This document shows positions 4,533 to 5,512 of a DNA stretch of 5,512 nt, in pieces. The stretch is from Piscirickettsiaceae bacterium (GTDB lineage: Bacteria > Pseudomonadota > Gammaproteobacteria > Thiomicrospirales > Thiomicrospiraceae). A model generated the notes under the pieces. The model searched no databases. It saw nothing but the letters and a program-made list of their open reading frames with translations, and had not been told where the DNA came from. The translations under genes and the position numbers were made by a program. The stretch spans positions 1-5,512 of the forward strand of contig JALUXI010000283.1 of NCBI GenBank assembly GCA_027019045.1, in the 5' to 3' direction. Position 1 is the first letter of the stretch; each line of letters opens with the position of its first letter.

Positions 4533-5402
4533 ATGTCCAAAATCCCCAGTCCTGCCAAGCTCATTTCTCATTTCCGTCCGCTTCAAGCTTATCAACACCT
4601 TAAAGTGTTACGCATGCTGAAAAAGAGCAAAATCCCCTTAAAACTGTGGCATCAGGTTGAAAGCCAAATGCCGATGATGCGTCGCTATAACAGCCGAGAA
4701 CGCACCCGTCTGCGACTCTTAGCCAGTGAAATTTTTTATCGAAAAACCATTAGCCCTGCTCAAGGCATGGTACTCACCGATGAAATCAAAGTCACTCTCT
4801 GTGCACAAGCCGCTATTTTAATCTTCGGTCTAGAAGACCCTGAACAAGACCCGAATCTAGAATGGTTTCGAAATTGGCATGAAATCGTGGTTTACCCTAC
4901 CCCCTTTCGCAATACCAAACAGATCGCCTTCAATAGTGAAGGCTGGCTAGTTAGCTGGGCAGGGATTGAAGCGGGTGAAACCCAATATCAAGGCCCCGTT
5001 ATCGTTGACTGGAGCAGTGACAAACCCCATCCACTCCGTGGACGCGCCAATCAAGTCCTGATGCACGAACTGTCACATAAACTGGACATGCTAGATGGCA
5101 ATACCAATGGCCACCCGCCCCTCCATGCCAATATGTCCGAAAAAGCCTGGTATGAAGCCTTTGAACCCGCCTATGAGAAACTGAAGGCAGCCGCAGAACA
5201 CGGACGCCAAACCGCCATCAACCCCTATGCGGCGACCAACCCCGCGGAGTTTTTTGCCGTTACAACTGAATACTTCTTTGAAGCGCCACAGGTACTGCAT
5301 CGCACCTATCCCAAAGTGTATCAGCAGATGAAACTATTCTATCGACAAGACCCACTGGCTCGAGACAAGGCATTGCATCAGAGACAAAAAAGAAGGCATT
5401 AA
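4533..5402 (+). CDS. mtfA: MtfA-family zinc-dependent peptidase (M90)
   Basis: A 289-residue cytoplasmic gluzincin-like metallopeptidase. The active site is HELSHKLDM, with H178 and H182 as zinc ligands and E179 as catalytic base. A glutamate in NPAEFFAVTTEYFF (E239 most likely, or E246) would be the third ligand. The upstream GPVIVDWSSDKP and the whole layout fit MtfA (Mlc titration factor A). E. coli MtfA is about 265 residues, so this one is slightly longer. In E. coli the protein binds the glucose repressor Mlc and has peptidase activity; whether Mlc is the partner here is unknown. No good Shine-Dalgarno precedes the ATG at 4533 (only AAAGAA), and no convincing promoter is seen between the terminator and the gene. 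The C-terminus (KRRH) may be altered by a one-base change, because a coding-like tail follows in another frame. Confidence 0.9.
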   Translation: MSKIPSPAKLISHFRPLQAYQHLKVLRMLKKSKIPLKLWHQVESQMPMMRRYNSRERTRLRLLASEIFYRKTISPAQGMVLTDEIKVTLCAQAAILIFGLEDPEQDPNLEWFRNWHEIVVYPTPFRNTKQIAFNSEGWLVSWAGIEAGETQYQGPVIVDWSSDKPHPLRGRANQVLMHELSHKLDMLDGNTNGHPPLHANMSEKAWYEAFEPAYEKLKAAAEHGRQTAINPYAATNPAEFFAVTTEYFFEAPQVLHRTYPKVYQQMKLFYRQDPLARDKALHQRQKRRH

Positions 5403-5445
5403 AGAGAGCTTTGCACGAGATGGCTACACGGATAAAAAAGGCTAA
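5403..5445 (+). other. Possible displaced C-terminal tail of mtfA in the +1 frame
   Basis: After the mtfA stop, the frame reached by removing one A from the A6 run at 5386-5391 reads EGIKESFARDGYTDKKG and stops with TAA at 5443-5445. This would give a 303-residue MtfA. The composition looks protein-like and would replace the odd KRRH ending. It may be a real strain difference, a sequencing indel, or chance. Confidence 0.35.
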
Positions 5446-5512
5446 AATTCCTCAACTCTTCGTTGAAAAACTTGGCAATAGCTAGCTATCCGCTTTCCGC
5501 CTCGATTCGAGA
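5446..5512. other. Right-edge intergenic DNA, no gene seen
   Basis: No gene start with ribosome site is visible. The stretch has a small stem TCAAC/GTTGA (5452-5466), a perfect 12-bp palindrome ATAGCTAGCTAT (5478-5489) and an 11-bp symmetric CTCGATTCGAG (5501-5511) at the edge. None can be assigned a role from what is visible. Confidence 0.4.

Noticed and set aside
5490..5512. TTCGA at the edge as the T-arm of a tRNA gene
   Set aside because: No acceptor, D or anticodon arms can be built in the preceding bases, and the 3' end is missing.

Overview
The window looks like a piece of a gammaproteobacterial genome, most likely Moraxellaceae (Acinetobacter-like). This rests on moderate GC with A/T-rich intergenic stretches, the overall character of the proteins, and an MtfA-type peptidase of gammaproteobacterial style. 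It is an impression from reading, not a database result. The core is a metal or metalloid handling block, with part of a toxin-antitoxin antitoxin at the left edge and a housekeeping-type peptidase gene at the right.

Layout. (1) 1-79, minus: first 26 codons of a probable small antitoxin (addiction-module, Unstab_antitox type), cut by the window edge. A strong hairpin-forming inverted repeat (107-140) lies between it and the next gene. (2) 2646-154, minus: a tight three-gene operon. It holds an ArsP/DUF318-type permease, a CzcD/ZitB-type cation diffusion facilitator (CDF) with a seven-histidine N-terminus, and an unusual fusion of a DUF2892 membrane anchor, a linker with five vicinal Cys-Cys pairs and a CxxC thioredoxin-like domain. 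The first two genes are 1 nt apart; the last two overlap by 4 nt (ATGA). (3) 2769-3128, plus: a divergent ArsR/SmtB repressor with an arsenic-type CVCD motif. The 122-bp gap between it and the permease holds two back-to-back promoters and a 24-bp dyad inside the permease promoter. (4) 3170-4084, minus: a second CDF, FieF/YiiP-like, with its own promoter and a near-perfect palindrome on its -10 box. (5) 4220-4453, plus: a small exported protein of unknown function, followed by a clear intrinsic terminator. (6) 4533-5402, plus: an MtfA-family zinc metallopeptidase whose last codons may be disturbed by a one-base change in an A6 run. (7) 5446-5512: no gene seen.

How it may work together. The repressor probably senses a thiophilic ion (As(III)/Sb(III), or a soft metal) through C33/C35 and releases the divergent promoter. 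The permease would export one substrate and the CDF another (Zn/Cd/Co-type). The anchored Cys-rich thioredoxin-like protein could bind, reduce or hand over thiol-bound ions at the inner membrane. The linkage of ArsR, permease and small thioredoxin is a known theme. The added CDF and the five-CC linker joining membrane anchor and redox domain are the least ordinary parts and the best candidates for something undescribed.
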